DNA of 64,000 nucleotides from Chionoecetes opilio. Taxonomy: Eukaryota; Arthropoda; Malacostraca; Decapoda; Majidae. The notes beneath the pieces were generated by a model that saw only the letters and a list, made by a program, of their open reading frames with translations, was not told the DNA's origin and made no database searches. The DNA lies in NCBI GenBank assembly GCA_016584305.1, contig JACEEZ010016311.1, forward strand, positions 27,501 through 91,500, read 5' to 3'. This document shows, piece by piece, positions 1 through 12,672 of the stretch. Numbering within the stretch: position 1 is the stretch's first letter; each line of letters starts with the position of its first letter. The translations under genes and the position numbers were made by a program.

Positions 1-993
1 GGTGCTCACCTTTGCATTTTATATATGATTTCTGCTTCACCATGTGATGGAAATACTATTCACTTCCGGAAACCCAAAATTAATTATTCATTTTCACCAG
101 AATCTATTAGAAAAAGTGCCTATTTTATATGCGGTGAAAAGTGTGTGGCGGCCATGATGGCCGAGGCCGTGGCCCGTGCGGCATTATAACCTTTATCTAA
201 ATAACCCAACAAAAACTAACCTAAACCTTAACTAAGCTAAACCTGACCTAAAGCAAACCCCAGATATAACCTCCTGAGCCAGGCCCTTGTTTGTATCAGG
301 TAGGGTCATATTTTCCCCTCTAAATAAAAAAGAATAAAAAAAATGAATACACATCAAAATCTAACAGGAAAAAAATTATCTCAAAAAGATTAGCCGAATA
401 CTTAGAAACCAAATAATACCACTTGGACCTTATGAAGACAAACTGTACGTCATGCACCAACAGCGAGGTTATTAACGATACAACTTGCTACCACGCCACA
501 ACTCTATTGAAGCAGCAGCGAAAGGGATTCGAACGCAAGGACAAAGCATTAAGTGATACATTGAATAGGGGGATTGTGAAGTTAACAGCACCTGCTTATC
601 ATCGTGGGAGTAAACAGACGTGTGGAAAAGACGTGTAAAAGCACGCGTGGAACTAAAATCCATAACAATATTACCGATATGAAGAGATAAACAAGCAAAG
701 TACACTCACCCTCCAGTCCAGCTGACCAATGAGACGCGTGACGGAGGTGGAGAGGACGATAATTACGAGGAGCACAGGAGGGTGGTGGAGGGGATTGGAA
801 CAACAGGTGGGGCAGTCAACGCCTCTGCTCCAGATCTAAACACTTCGTCTCTTCCCCTCACATTTCCTTCCTCTCCTACATACCCTCGTCCTTCGTTTGC
901 TTAGCTCGTCGAGTATAACAACCGAGAAACACAGGAGAAAGATAATGAATCACTAGACACAGAACCAAGACGCCGTGACTTCCCTTGCACAGG
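1..993. other. Non-coding stretch with a degenerate CCTAA-rich segment
   Basis: No coding exon is recognisable. Positions about 200-290 are rich in CTAACC/CCTAA-type motifs followed by ATAACCTCCTGAGCC. A similar series occurs at 31080-31250 inside the large palindrome, so this is probably one end of a dispersed repeat. The short open frames here show no conserved domain. Confidence 0.5.
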
Positions 994-1888
994 GAGCTAA
1001 TTGGAGAGAACTGAAACTCGAGAAATGCCAGTGGTCGCTGGCAGTTTTAACTCAAAGGTTGGTCTACTGTGTTTTCCCTCCGCGACTAATATTTTTCATA
1101 AATCAATTTCGCGATAAATATTGATGCACCGCATCTGAATACTAAAAAAGAACGTTCTTCTGTTGTTCTAGTAAGTGTATGCATGACATGCATTACGATT
1201 GAACGTTCTAAGATAGCAATTTAATGCAAATTACTCGCCTCGAGTAGCAAAGCTTAATATATTTTTTACATGTATATTGTGGCATGTAAAATTTGGGCGA
1301 TGTTCACACTGTTTTCTAAGACAGTACTGCTGCGTCTGGCAAACGCTTGTCAAAATACAATAAGCAATGCCTTGGAAAAACGAAGAATAAAGAATGCCGA
1401 AATCGGCTTGTTGCTGCGACAATGTAGGTTATAATTGTGGAGGCGACACGCCGCGGCGGGGAGTGGTGGCGGGGAGATTGTGGCGGGGAGATTGAATCAA
1501 AACATTGCTACTTCACGCGTCGACTCATTGCACTTCCAGGCTTTCTATCTGATTGATACACAATAATAACAGGAACATATGACTGCCTAGGTATAGATAA
1601 CTTCTAAACATACGTTATTGACTGTATAATATCATAGAGTAACATTTACCTCGCCTCCTCAACTATAACCTACTTGGTTATTTGGTTAAATAAATGTTTT
1701 ACAGAATCAGGCTTCTATACAATATACATATAGAAGAAAATCGTTCTTAAAATTATACTTTTGTGTTTTAAGTGCAGTGGAATAAGCCCATATTTTTCTT
1801 TCAAGTTGACCAACTTTTCACCAAATTGTGAGTTAAAACTGCCAGCGACCACTGGCATTTCAGAGTTGCAGTTCTCTCTAATTAGCTC
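994..1888. mobile_element. Candidate inverted-repeat element with arms of about 70-80 bp
   Basis: Positions 994-1064 and 1808-1888 are imperfect reverse complements. They share GAGCTAATT, GAGAGAACTG and a long core containing CCAGTGGTCGCTGGCAG. The 740-bp spacer is AT-rich and has no recognised ORF. The structure suggests a MITE or foldback element. No clear target-site duplication was found at the arm ends, so the true limits and superfamily are unknown. Confidence 0.5.
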
Positions 1889-3448
<1,560 letters not shown>

Positions 3449-3631
3449 ACTGGTACACAAACCGTAACGCAGCGTCACTTTCGCAAACACATAAAGATGC
3501 CTTACATCCCCCTACATACACAGTTAGAGGTGAGTGAACCCTTTCACGTTCATCTTTAATTTCCGAATCATTGTAATATTTTGTTCTATTTTATGTGGCT
3601 CTGACAGTTGTATAAGACCCTGGGTAAGATG

Positions 3632-3632
3632 T

Positions 3633-3700
<68 letters not shown>

Positions 3701-3738
3701 ACCGTTGTCACATACACACACACACACACACACACACA
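3632..3738. repeat. (TG)n followed by (CA)n microsatellites
   Basis: A TG tract at 3632-3697 is followed after 16 bp by a CA tract ending at 3738. The complementary arrangement means the pair could fold back. It lies directly 5' of a tRNA-derived SINE. Confidence 0.95.
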
Positions 3739-3743
3739 TACGA

Positions 3744-4048
3744 TGACCACGCCACGATGGTTAAGTGGATAAGAACGTTGGCGCGCCATTCTGTGGTTAG
3801 CCGGTTCGAATCCTCACTGCTCCCGGGGATTTTTCACTGACAAATTCGGGCTGTTAATGTCAGTCACCCTTAAGCTCGAGGATGGGTGTGTGTGGTGTGT
3901 GCGGTCACAGCTTTACCCAAAGATCAGTAATAATGAGCTCCAAGCTCACTCCGAGAGGGTGAAACTGGCGATCGCGAGCCAGCTCGCGTGGACAAGACTA
4001 TGGGTGAATGACCATGGGTGAATGACACACACACACACACACACACAA
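3744..4048 (+). mobile_element. tRNA-derived SINE with (CA)n tail
   Basis: The 5' head carries a Pol III A-box-like stretch (TGGTTAAGTGGATAAG) and a B box (GGTTCGAATCC), as in tRNA genes. A non-tRNA body follows, with TTACCCAAAGATCAGTAATA and GGCGATCGCGAG, and then a short duplicated ATGGGTGAATGAC and a (CA)n tail. Related bodies occur at 4500-4788 and 8100-8300. The head does not fold as a full modern tRNA, so a functional tRNA gene is unlikely. Confidence 0.8.
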
Positions 4049-4165
4049 GTGCATTTTAGTAACACAATTATTTAATTGACGTTCGGCAGATGAGAAATTA
4101 ATATCTTTTCATCATTAATATTTTCTTCACTGCTAGAGCGATGAAGGGAGACAGAGAGGTAGGCA

Positions 4166-4470
4166 ATGAGGGATGAAGGGAGGAAAAGAATGGCAGGGAG
4201 GGAAGGAAAAAAAGGAGGGAAAGAAAAGATGGACGAAAGGGAAGGAGGAAGAAAGGGCGGGGAGGAAAGCAAAGGTGTGGCAGGTCTCTCTCTGATTATT
4301 TACGGTTCTTCAAAACTATTTGCGCGAGGGGGGGTGAGGGGGAGGCAACCCAAAATAGTGGTGTGGTGGGCCGCCTGTCATCCCCCCTCCCCCCCACCAT
4401 ACCACGTGTGCGGCTACCTGTGTGCGACACCCTCATACCTTCACGCACACCTAGCACACACACACACACA
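4166..4470. repeat. Purine-rich and G/C-run low-complexity DNA
   Basis: A GGAAGGGAGGAAA-type purine tract, then G-runs and C-runs at 4328-4400 and a short (CA)n at about 4456-4471. The open frame through it is compositional. Confidence 0.7.
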
Positions 4471-4499
4471 CAGATATATATATAGTATGTGTGGTCAGA

Positions 4500-4788
4500 T
4501 TGGAATCATCCCCTCCTGCTGTTCAGCAAGTCGCGAGTTCAAGGCCCGCTAACGCCGGATTCTGCTAATTGCACAAGTTGCTACTGCCCCTCTTAAGCAA
4601 GGGGATAGGTTGTGTGCGGTGTGTGAGGTCAACGTCAGTAACTTTAGTCTCAGCATTACCCATACGTAGATCGGTCTCTATACGAGAAGAGTTCGCTATA
4701 CGTATATGAGGTCTATATATAAGCTCTTTCCAGGTGGGTAAAAACTGTCGACCGCGAGTTTAACGCATATGATCAAAACCATGCGTGC
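4500..4788 (+). mobile_element. Diverged tRNA-derived SINE copy
   Basis: Shares with the 3744 and 8100 copies the order B-box-like GCGAGTTCAAGGCCCG, CTCTTAAGCAAGGGGAT, GTGTGAGGTC, CAGCATTACCCA and GACCGCGAG. It ends directly in the CA tract at 4789. The A box is not clear. This is an older member of the same family. Confidence 0.65.
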
Positions 4789-4849
<61 letters not shown>

Positions 4850-4917
4850 ACCCACCCACCCACCCACCCACCCACCCACCCACACCCACACCCACACACA
4901 CACACACACACACACAC
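4789..4917. repeat. (CA)n with an internal (CCCA)n block
   Basis: A compound microsatellite: CA repeats, then CCCA repeats at about 4847-4883, then CA repeats again. It probably grew from the tail of the adjoining SINE. Confidence 0.95.
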
Positions 4918-5535
4918 TATCCAAATAGCTAGCTTTGGGGGCTTTGTAACACCGAGAGTTGTTATGTTATTGCCCACGCCTGCTCTGTAACAGTAGTTAT
5001 TAACAACGTCACACCATAGTATATAATTAATGTATTATATTTACTATCCTTAGTACCTACGCATCTTCATCATCTATGTCCGTCCGTCTGTAGCCTATAT
5101 ATCTTTTGATTCTTTGTTTCTCTACGTCTATCAGGTTATCTCTGATTCTTTGAGTTTTATTTCATTTGCTCTTCTTCATCTCCTCCCTGATTTGTCTGAC
5201 CGCCTGATTAGTAGTAACTTCCTGTTTTTTTCTGCTTTTTTTTTTTTGTGATGCTTTAATGAAGCCTCTAATGAAACGGTCATTCTTATAGGATTACTCA
5301 CGGGACTGAAGAGACGTACTCGTTCCCTTTCTGTTTTCTATGGGTTCTGCAGTTTCAGTTTGTTTTTTCCATAAATTTCTATCATGTATGTTTTCTTTGC
5401 CGGCAATGAATGTGGTGGTCAGCGATTACATACAGTTGTAGTTTCTCGAACGAGAATTAATAGCCCGTTGAAAATGATGTAGTTTATCTATTCATATATT
5501 TACTCATTTATCTATACCTTTTTGTTCAGTACCTA
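4918..5535. other. No recognisable feature
   Basis: AT-rich unique-looking sequence with a T run at about 5237-5248. No exon, repeat family or RNA gene was recognised. Confidence 0.5.
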
Positions 5536-6037
5536 CCGTAGATAACACTTTAGTCGCCACCTGCCCTAACGTCGCCAGGCGCCATATATTACGAATTATA
5601 GCATCACTACTGATTTGTATGTGCCACTGAAGATGATACACAGTAGTTTATATCATGACTGTATAATCTACCCTGTGTCAGCGTTGTTCTATGCTTTGTA
5701 TCTGCAAGACGCAAGTATATACGTATAGTTTCAAATTTCCCTACTCGTTTTTTTTTCGGGCGACGACGACGGCGGGAGGACACTCATAACATAAACACTA
5801 GATGGCGACCTTAGTACGTGTAGCCCGTTACTAATGTTGCCACTCGGTTTTATTTTTGTAATTTGTTCATTTATAGCCATAATATGACACAGATGAAGAC
5901 GCAAAATGACTCAGACTCTCCAGATAGCCCCTTCTAACTTCCTGAAATCATGGATGTAGAAATGTAAGTATTAACGACACCAAACGTCTGTAAATAAAAA
6001 AGTAACGTTGTCCTGGCGACTTTAGTGTTATCTACAG
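5536..6037. mobile_element. Mariner-type MITE with TA target duplication
   Basis: The terminal inverted repeats are about 24 bp and agree at about 22 positions. The left end reads CCGTAGATAACACTTTAGTC and the right end, reverse-complemented, reads CTGTAGATAACACTAAAGTC. Both continue with GCCA. TA flanks each end (5534-5535 and 6038-6039). The 502-bp interior has no transposase, so the element is non-autonomous. Superfamily is inferred from the TA duplication. Confidence 0.75.
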
Positions 6038-6138
6038 TACCATGTTTTGAATTCTGCTGCTTTTTTTCTACATTTCAATATTTTACATTATATATTACAT
6101 TTGTGGTGTAGCTACTTGTCTCCATTTATACGTATAAG

Positions 6139-6166
6139 CAAAGACTACTGTATACAGTAGTCTTTG
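6139..6166. repeat. 28-bp perfect palindrome
   Basis: A dyad-symmetric sequence with TGTATACA at its centre and CAAAGACTAC as the left arm. No surrounding element was identified. Confidence 0.8.
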
Positions 6167-6492
6167 GTATAACAATATACTTCACTATACTTCACTTATC
6201 TATTTTTTTTCATTCACTGGTGGCTAGAAACTGATCTATTATCATGTGAAAAAGTACTTGATTAATGGTTTTTCATTATTGTTTACCTTAATCTGAATTT
6301 CTTTGCAATTCATAACTGTTTTTATCAGTACCATTTCGCGTTTGTTTAATTGTTTGCTCCACCTCGTTAGCCAGTGATACGGGTTTGTACAGCTGGCGAG
6401 GGGAGAAAGAGGGGTGGAGGACTGGAGGGAGGAAAAAGAGGGAGAGGAGGGGAGAGAGCAAGTAATGTTATGAGAGAGTGGAATGCATGTAA

Positions 6493-6649
<157 letters not shown>

Positions 6650-6760
6650 ATGCCGATGGGAGAAGGCAGGACTTGTGTGCATATTCTTCACCTGCCAATC
6701 AATCAATACTATTTTTCTCTATTTACGTAGTTACAATTTACACTGTATTTCTACATATTA

Positions 6761-7909
6761 CACAAACCTCGTTTTCCCGGACTAATAGGGGGGGGAGCAC
6801 TGGTCCGGGAACCGCAAACAAACGTCCGGGAATCGCAAAAGTCCGAGGTCATTACCTACCCCCGGACGTTTATTCTACTCTAGTATTTACTGTCCGGCAA
6901 CCGCCAATATCAACTACCCCGCCGCGGACTTTTACGTCACTTTGTTGTTGTTTTTAGGGCTGCGAGGATCCCTTGGGGAACACTTTGAGCCCTGGTGATG
7001 TCCTATGATGCTATCACAGGCGCTGTAGTTGACCTGTCTTCCTCAGGAAGGCACAGGTGAGGCGGATGACAGCGTGTTGCCGGGAGGGGTGGACGCCAGC
7101 CGCCGCCGACGTTCAGGGTGAGGAGTTGAGAGCGTAGCACTACACAGTTGGAGTGGAAGCGCTGACACTGCAGCAGAAAGTGTTCAATAGTCTCAGAAAC
7201 GTTCCTGCACCAGGGGCAGTGGGGGTCGGGGGACTAACGAAGGCCGTGCAGGTGAACCGTGAGTGTCTTGTGTAAACAATACGACCGCTGACCATGCTGC
7301 CACCTGGCGGGAGGCAGCAGAAAGTGTTCAATAGTCTCAGAGACGTTCCTGCACCAGGGGCAGTGGGGGTCGGGGGACTAACGGAGGCAGTGCAGGTGAA
7401 CTGTGAGTGTCTTGTGCCCAAATGTAAACAATACGACCGCTGACCATGCTGCCACCTGGGTGGACGCCCGCCGCCGCCAGCAGGGTGGGCTGGTCAAAGT
7501 GGCGACGTTCAGGGTGAAGAGTTGAGAGCGTAGCACTACATGGTGGGAGTGGAAGCGCGAACACTGCAGCAGAAAGTGTTCACTAGTCTCAGAGACGTTC
7601 CTGCACCAGGGGCAGTGGGGGTCAGGGGACTGACGGAGGCGGTGTAGGTGAACCGTGAGTGTTTCTTGTGCCCAAATGTAAACAATACGATCGCTGACCA
7701 TGCTGCCACCTGGCGGGAGGCGCGAAAACTGACCAGGGGTGACAGGAGATGCTCGGACCGCCGGACAACTTTGTCGATTTACGGAATGGACCAGGCATTT
7801 GTCCGGGACTCTGACATATCCCCGGACCTCGGATTTTGTCCGGCAAATCCGATATCGAAATCGGAATCATTTATAGGAAATGGAGGTCCGGGAAAACGAG
7901 GGTTATGTG
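6761..7909. mobile_element. TA-flanked TIR element (mariner/pogo-like, non-autonomous) with captured LINE sequence
   Basis: The left end CACAAACCTCGTTTTCCCGG matches the right end (reverse-complemented CACATAACCCTCGTTTTCCC), apart from one extra base and one substitution, and TA precedes and follows the element. The CCGGAC motif recurs in both subterminal regions (6780-6900 and 7760-7895). No transposase is present. The middle (about 7000-7730) is unrelated to the ends and contains antisense LINE ORF2 sequence in tandem, so the element appears to have captured or been invaded by a retrotransposon fragment. Confidence 0.7.
7140..7715 (-). pseudogene. Tandemly repeated 3' end of a Jockey/R1-type LINE ORF2 (zinc-knuckle region)
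   Basis: On the minus strand the translation contains CPWCRNVSETSEHFLLQC, the Cys-Cys-His-Cys motif typical of the C-terminus of Jockey/R1-like ORF2 proteins. The segment recurs about three times: the block with GTTCCTGCACCAGGGGCAGT starts near 7201, 7346 and 7599, each followed by a block ending in CATGCTGCCACCTGG. The copies are truncated and out of frame with one another, so no protein is made. It lies inside the TA-flanked element, and the repeat steps of about 145 and 253 bp suggest unequal duplication after capture. Confidence 0.65.
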
Positions 7910-8099
7910 TATTCATATACTTTTAATAGATACAATTTACATTGGCACACTACTGTAGAACATATGCAATTATTTTGAATTCATACATGCATGTATGTTT
8001 ATATGTACTATGCACATTTATATGCAAATGTATGTATGTATATGTAATTGTGAAAAAAAAATCAGTTCGGAGAGAGGAAACAGCAACAAACGTACAGTA

Positions 8100-8300
8100 C
8101 TGCTCCCGGGGATTTTTCTCTGACCTCTCTGAACTTTATCTGCCCCCTTGAGCAAGGGGATGAGGGTGTGTGGTATGTGAGGTCCCAGCATTACCCAAAG
8201 ATTGGTAATAATGAGCTCCAAGCTCGCACTGGGAGGGTGAAAATGGCGATCGCGAGTCCGGCTTGCGTGAACAAGAGTCTCAAGACCATGGGTGAGTAGG
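8100..8300 (+). mobile_element. 5'-truncated SINE copy
   Basis: Begins at TGCTCCCGGGGATTTTT, which follows the B box in the 3744 copy, so the tRNA head is missing. It continues with GAGCAAGGGGATGAGG, ATTACCCAAAGATTGGTAAT and GGCGATCGCGAG, and ends at ACCATGGGTGA. This 5' truncation is typical of reverse-transcribed copies. Confidence 0.75.
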
Positions 8301-8390
8301 GTCGTGAACATAATGCATAAAATAAAACTGGGTCGCGATGAAATGTTTGAAGAACACTGTCCTAGCCCACCAACTGGCTGCACTCAGCTT

Positions 8391-8740
8391 CAATCCCTCT
8401 CACCCTCCCAGCCAATACATCTTGAGGGCAATGAGTTGGCTGACCAGATAGCTAAAGCAGCTGGTCCTTCCAAGCTTCACCATGACAGCTGTCCATGACA
8501 ATCCTTCCGCAAACCCTTCGCCGTGAATAGACTCTCAGACTTCTTGGCGAAAACAAGAAGCCACCGTCGCCCTCTCTATCTCCTTCCGCCTCTTAGTACG
8601 CTCCTGTCACAGGCTACATCACCCTCTTCCTTGACCGCAATCTCCAACCATTCTTGTGGGAACGCTTGCAACGACTTCGTTTGGCATGATTTTTCCTACA
8701 ACCAGGAGATCCGGTTGGTCGTGAAGACTTCTTGAGCACA
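8391..8740 (+). pseudogene. LINE ribonuclease H-like fragment
   Basis: The + strand reads HLEGNELADQIAKAA near 8418-8462, matching the H..GNE.AD..AKAA motif at the catalytic end of LINE-encoded RNase H domains (Jockey/I-type). Downstream frames are broken by stops and shifts, and upstream RT sequence is absent. It is a short relic and not an expressed gene. It could belong to the same lineage as the zinc-knuckle fragments at 7140-7715, which are on the opposite strand. Confidence 0.55.
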
Positions 8741-9085
8741 ATGTAAGGCTACGTCTCACTCTCTACGCCTTCAATTCTTTATCAAACGGGAGGGTACTTT
8801 CCGTATACAGATTCGAGGCTCCTATCCCTTCAACTACAGCTCAGTCACCCTAGTGCCGCGGTAGTCACTCTTTCCCCTCTTCTATATTCTGATCACTACC
8901 GTCTAAGCCCACTCTAGGAGCACCTCTTCTAAGGTAGCCCCGCCGTGAAAACTCCGATAAATAGCTTCTAACAGCCTTGTGTTTCATCAGGCGGGCTGCT
9001 ACGCCAGTTACGTACCAGTGTATAAATGTGGAGCTGTGGCTGCTACGGGCAAGAGCCCCTCAGCCATAGTGTTGATCCACAACAC

Positions 9086-9575
<490 letters not shown>

Positions 9576-9783
9576 TTTAATAAGACAATATCTATAGCTT
9601 ACGCTTAAGTAGATTTTACTAAATTCATGTTTTTTTTCTATTCTCTCCACTCTTCTTTCCACGCCTCCTTCTCTTTCCTGTCCCTTACTGTCCTTCCTCC
9701 ATCCATCTTGTCACCTCTTCTCTCTCCTCCTTCTTGTATTCCTGCATCCTTGCCTCCCCATTCCACCATCGTTTCAAGTGCAG

Positions 9784-9910
9784 GTTACGGAAACGTCTCT
9801 CCGCGGACATGGAAGGGCAAGATAGTCACCATTTTTTACGCCATCATCGGCATCCCGCTCATGCTGCTCTGCCTTACCAACATAGGAGACGCCATGGCTA
9901 CCTCTTTCAG
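9784..9910 (+). CDS. K2P (TWIK-type) potassium channel, internal exon: pore-1 filter and TM2
   Basis: The exon follows a pyrimidine-rich stretch ending in CAG (9781-9783) and stops before a GT donor at 9911. With the split first codon it reads GYGNVSPRTWKGK, then a hydrophobic segment TIFYAIIGIPLMLLCL, then NIGDAMATSF plus the start of an Arg codon. GYGN is the first-pore K+ selectivity filter, and the following hydrophobic run with GIPLMLLCL is the strongly conserved TM2 of two-pore-domain channels. The preceding exon should supply the start codon, TM1 and the first pore helix; it was not recognised in the window. Exon phase fits the next exon exactly (AG|G, Arg). The assignment is by motif; the exact K2P subfamily is not resolved. 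Confidence 0.92.
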
Positions 9911-9923
9911 GTCTGTGCTGGTA

Positions 9924-9979
<56 letters not shown>

Positions 9980-10004
9980 CTAGTAGTAGTAGTAGTAGTA
10001 GTAG
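9924..10004. repeat. (TAG)n trinucleotide repeat
   Basis: About 27 TAG units with one variant at 9980. The repeat resumes at 10552 after the inserted MITE. Confidence 0.95.
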
Positions 10005-10551
10005 CAGAGCTGGGCAGTATTTAAATACAAATGTATTTAAATACGTATTTAAATACATTTGTGTATTTAGAAATGTATTTACAAATACTTTGGTTGTCAT
10101 GTATTTAAATACAGTAATTAAATATTTTTATGAGTATTTAAATACATTGTATTTAAATACTCATAATATAAAAATGTAAATACTTTTTTGTCAGTTAATT
10201 TGGCCATAAACCCGCCCAACTATCTCGCAACCTTGATGTTACAGTGAACCAGTGTTTCCACTTTCAAGAAAATGTCCTGATTTGAAAGAAATTTAGGCCT
10301 GAGAAGGAAATATCTAAGGAAACCCAAAATCTAAGGAAATCCTAAGGAAATCCATTTTTTTCGGACATATTAAAATTTGTGTGCATTTAAAATGTATTTA
10401 CAAATGTATTTAAATACAATTGATGTATTTAGTATTTAGTATTTAAATACATTCGTAAAATGTATTTAGTATTTAGTAGTTAAATACATTTCTCCCATGT
10501 ATTTAGTATTTAGTATTTAAATACATTCAATGTATTTAGTGCCCAGCTCTG
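10005..10551. mobile_element. hAT-type MITE rich in ATTTAAAT palindromes
   Basis: The ends are CAGAGCTGGGCA and its reverse complement TGCCCAGCTCTG. The 8 bp on both sides read AGTAGTAG, which fits a hAT 8-bp target duplication, although the TAG repeat makes this weak evidence alone. The interior is dominated by GTATTTAAATAC-like motifs. A second copy at 55396-56367 has a non-repetitive perfect 8-bp duplication, which supports the family and the boundaries. No transposase is present. Confidence 0.85.
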
Positions 10552-10699
10552 AGTAGTAGTAGTAGTTGTTGTTGTGGTTATAGTAGGACAACAATTCATG
10601 CAAAACACTTGCTACCACGTTCCCAGCTGAAGACTAGCCTTGGTCTAGTAATTGGCACATGTGGGAAAAGAAACGCCTATCACGTTCCTTCCCCTTCAG

Positions 10700-10786
10700 G
10701 TTCATGTACCGGCGGGTATGTTGCGCGTGCTGCTTCAGCAATCAGGATCCGGAAGAAGAGACGCCCCTCACCAACCCAACTAACAG
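10700..10786 (+). CDS. K2P potassium channel, internal exon: cytosolic TM2-TM3 linker
   Basis: Acceptor TTCAG ends at 10699 and donor GT starts at 10787. The exon completes an Arg codon and reads FMYRRVCCACCFSNQDPEE, then ETPLTNPTN with a final split codon. The 87-bp length (1+84+2) keeps the frame open between the flanking exons. The basic, cysteine-rich start directly after TM2 is what K2P channels show at the entry to their intracellular loop. The longer loop continues in the next exon. Confidence 0.88.
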
Positions 10787-10990
10787 GTGATGCCAACAAA
10801 AGGAGGAAGAGAAGAAATCTGAATGTCTTTCAATTTCATAGGCAATTGTTTCTACGCATAAGACTTTGTTAGTTTGCTGGTCTGATATAAGTTACATTTT
10901 CTAGGGATTTACCTTGAGAGCAATGCACATTTGAAGAATTGGGCTTATCAGCATCTATTGTCACCTGTGTGTGTGTGTGTGTGTGTGTGT

Positions 10991-11403
<413 letters not shown>

Positions 11404-11423
11404 TCAAGGCGTGTCCTTTACAG

Positions 11424-12672
11424 CAGTGGGTCTGGTGAAGCTGCCGAGCCTGCGCCCTACACGCCGCCCCCGAAGTACAAGCCAAGTCGCAGAAACATGC
11501 TCATCTCACCCCCGATCTCCGCTACCATCCACCGCGGCTCGGACAACCCCCTCCAGCCCCCCATGTCAGAGCCTCCCTCCAACCCCTCTTCCAAGGCTTC
11601 CACCCCCAAACCCCCGCGTCCCCTCCACACCCAGTTCAGCCTTAACGACGTGGAGGCCAACCGCATCGTGGCAGAGTGTGCCGCCTACACAAAGACGCCC
11701 GTGCCTGGCATGATTGTCCCTTCCTCTCCTGAACATTCCCAAAACAACTGCCATGACTACGAAATGCTCCCGCCCATCAGACGTCTTTCTCCACCAGCTA
11801 CCAGTCGCACCACCCCCGAGCCCTCCACCCCATCCACTCCGCTCAGTAAAGACACGCCGCCTGTTGAGTGGACGGGACCCAAGGAGAACGGTGGCCCTCA
11901 TATTGTGATTGAGGAGCATCTTGACCGCTTACCCTCCAACTCATCCACTCGGCCAGGCTCCCCAGCCTTCACCATCTCCACGCACCACGCCTCCAGTATG
12001 TCCCTTGGAGTAAGTAGCAGCGTGAGTCGCCCCTGGCCGCCCTCCACTCCCGGAGGATTGATGCCCTATGTTAATGAAGCAGATGAACCGCCACGACCCA
12101 GCTCAGGAGACCGACCGCCACGCTCTCCCGGCAAGACCTTAGTAGTGTATAATACGCTTTCAGGCGACGCCCTCCTGGAGCAGAGCAAAGTGTCACGCAG
12201 AATGGCTCTCATGAATAAAGGAGGCTTCGGCCAAGCTCGTACAGACGCCACAGTCTTCACGGATCCGATCTCTGGCCAGGCAGTGAATGGAGACATGCTT
12301 GGTCTCAGCTACCGACCCATCCCTCCTGACACCTCGGATGCAGACAATCGCGTGCCCATCCCCATCGTGCTGGCTTTTGTAGCCTCATACATCGGTATCG
12401 GGGCACTGCTGTTTGGATGGCTAGAGGGTTGGTCACTGTTGGATGCTGGCTACTTCTGTTTCATCACCCTCTCCACCATAGGCTTTGGCGACCTTGTACC
12501 TGGCAAGTCTCTGGGTTATGAGACCCAAGAAGCTCAAATCAAGCTGGTGACGGGGTCCATGTACCTAATGTTTGGCCTGGCTGTCCTAGCCATGTCTTTT
12601 AATCTGGTGCAGGAAGAGGTGGTCATAAAGTGTAAGGCCTTTGCTCTCTGGATTGGCCTCATGAAAGAGTAA
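11424..12672 (+). CDS. K2P (TWIK-type) potassium channel, terminal exon: loop, TM3, pore 2, TM4
   Basis: The exon encodes the C-terminal half of a two-pore-domain K+ channel, a plasma-membrane leak channel that works as a dimer. Completing the split codon gives Ser, and the frame then stays open for 415 codons to TAA at 12670-12672. The first roughly 310 residues are a Pro/Ser/Thr-rich cytosolic loop of low complexity. From 12354 a hydrophobic segment (PIPIVLAFVASYIGIGALLF, TM3) is followed by a pore helix and filter LSTIGFGD (12469-12492), then TM4 around 12553-12621, and a short tail ending in LMKE. TIGFGD is the second K+ filter. Single-base phase matches the previous exon. The acceptor is a CAGCAG tandem, so splicing may include or omit one Ser. 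The unusually long TM2-TM3 loop and very short tail are notable. Subfamily not resolved. Confidence 0.93.

Larger units (their letters stand above)
9911..10699 (+). other. Intron of the K2P channel gene, with repeats
   Basis: Bounded by a GT donor (9911) and a CAG acceptor (10697-10699). It contains a (TAG)n tract at 9924-10004 and a hAT-type MITE inserted in it. Confidence 0.85.
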
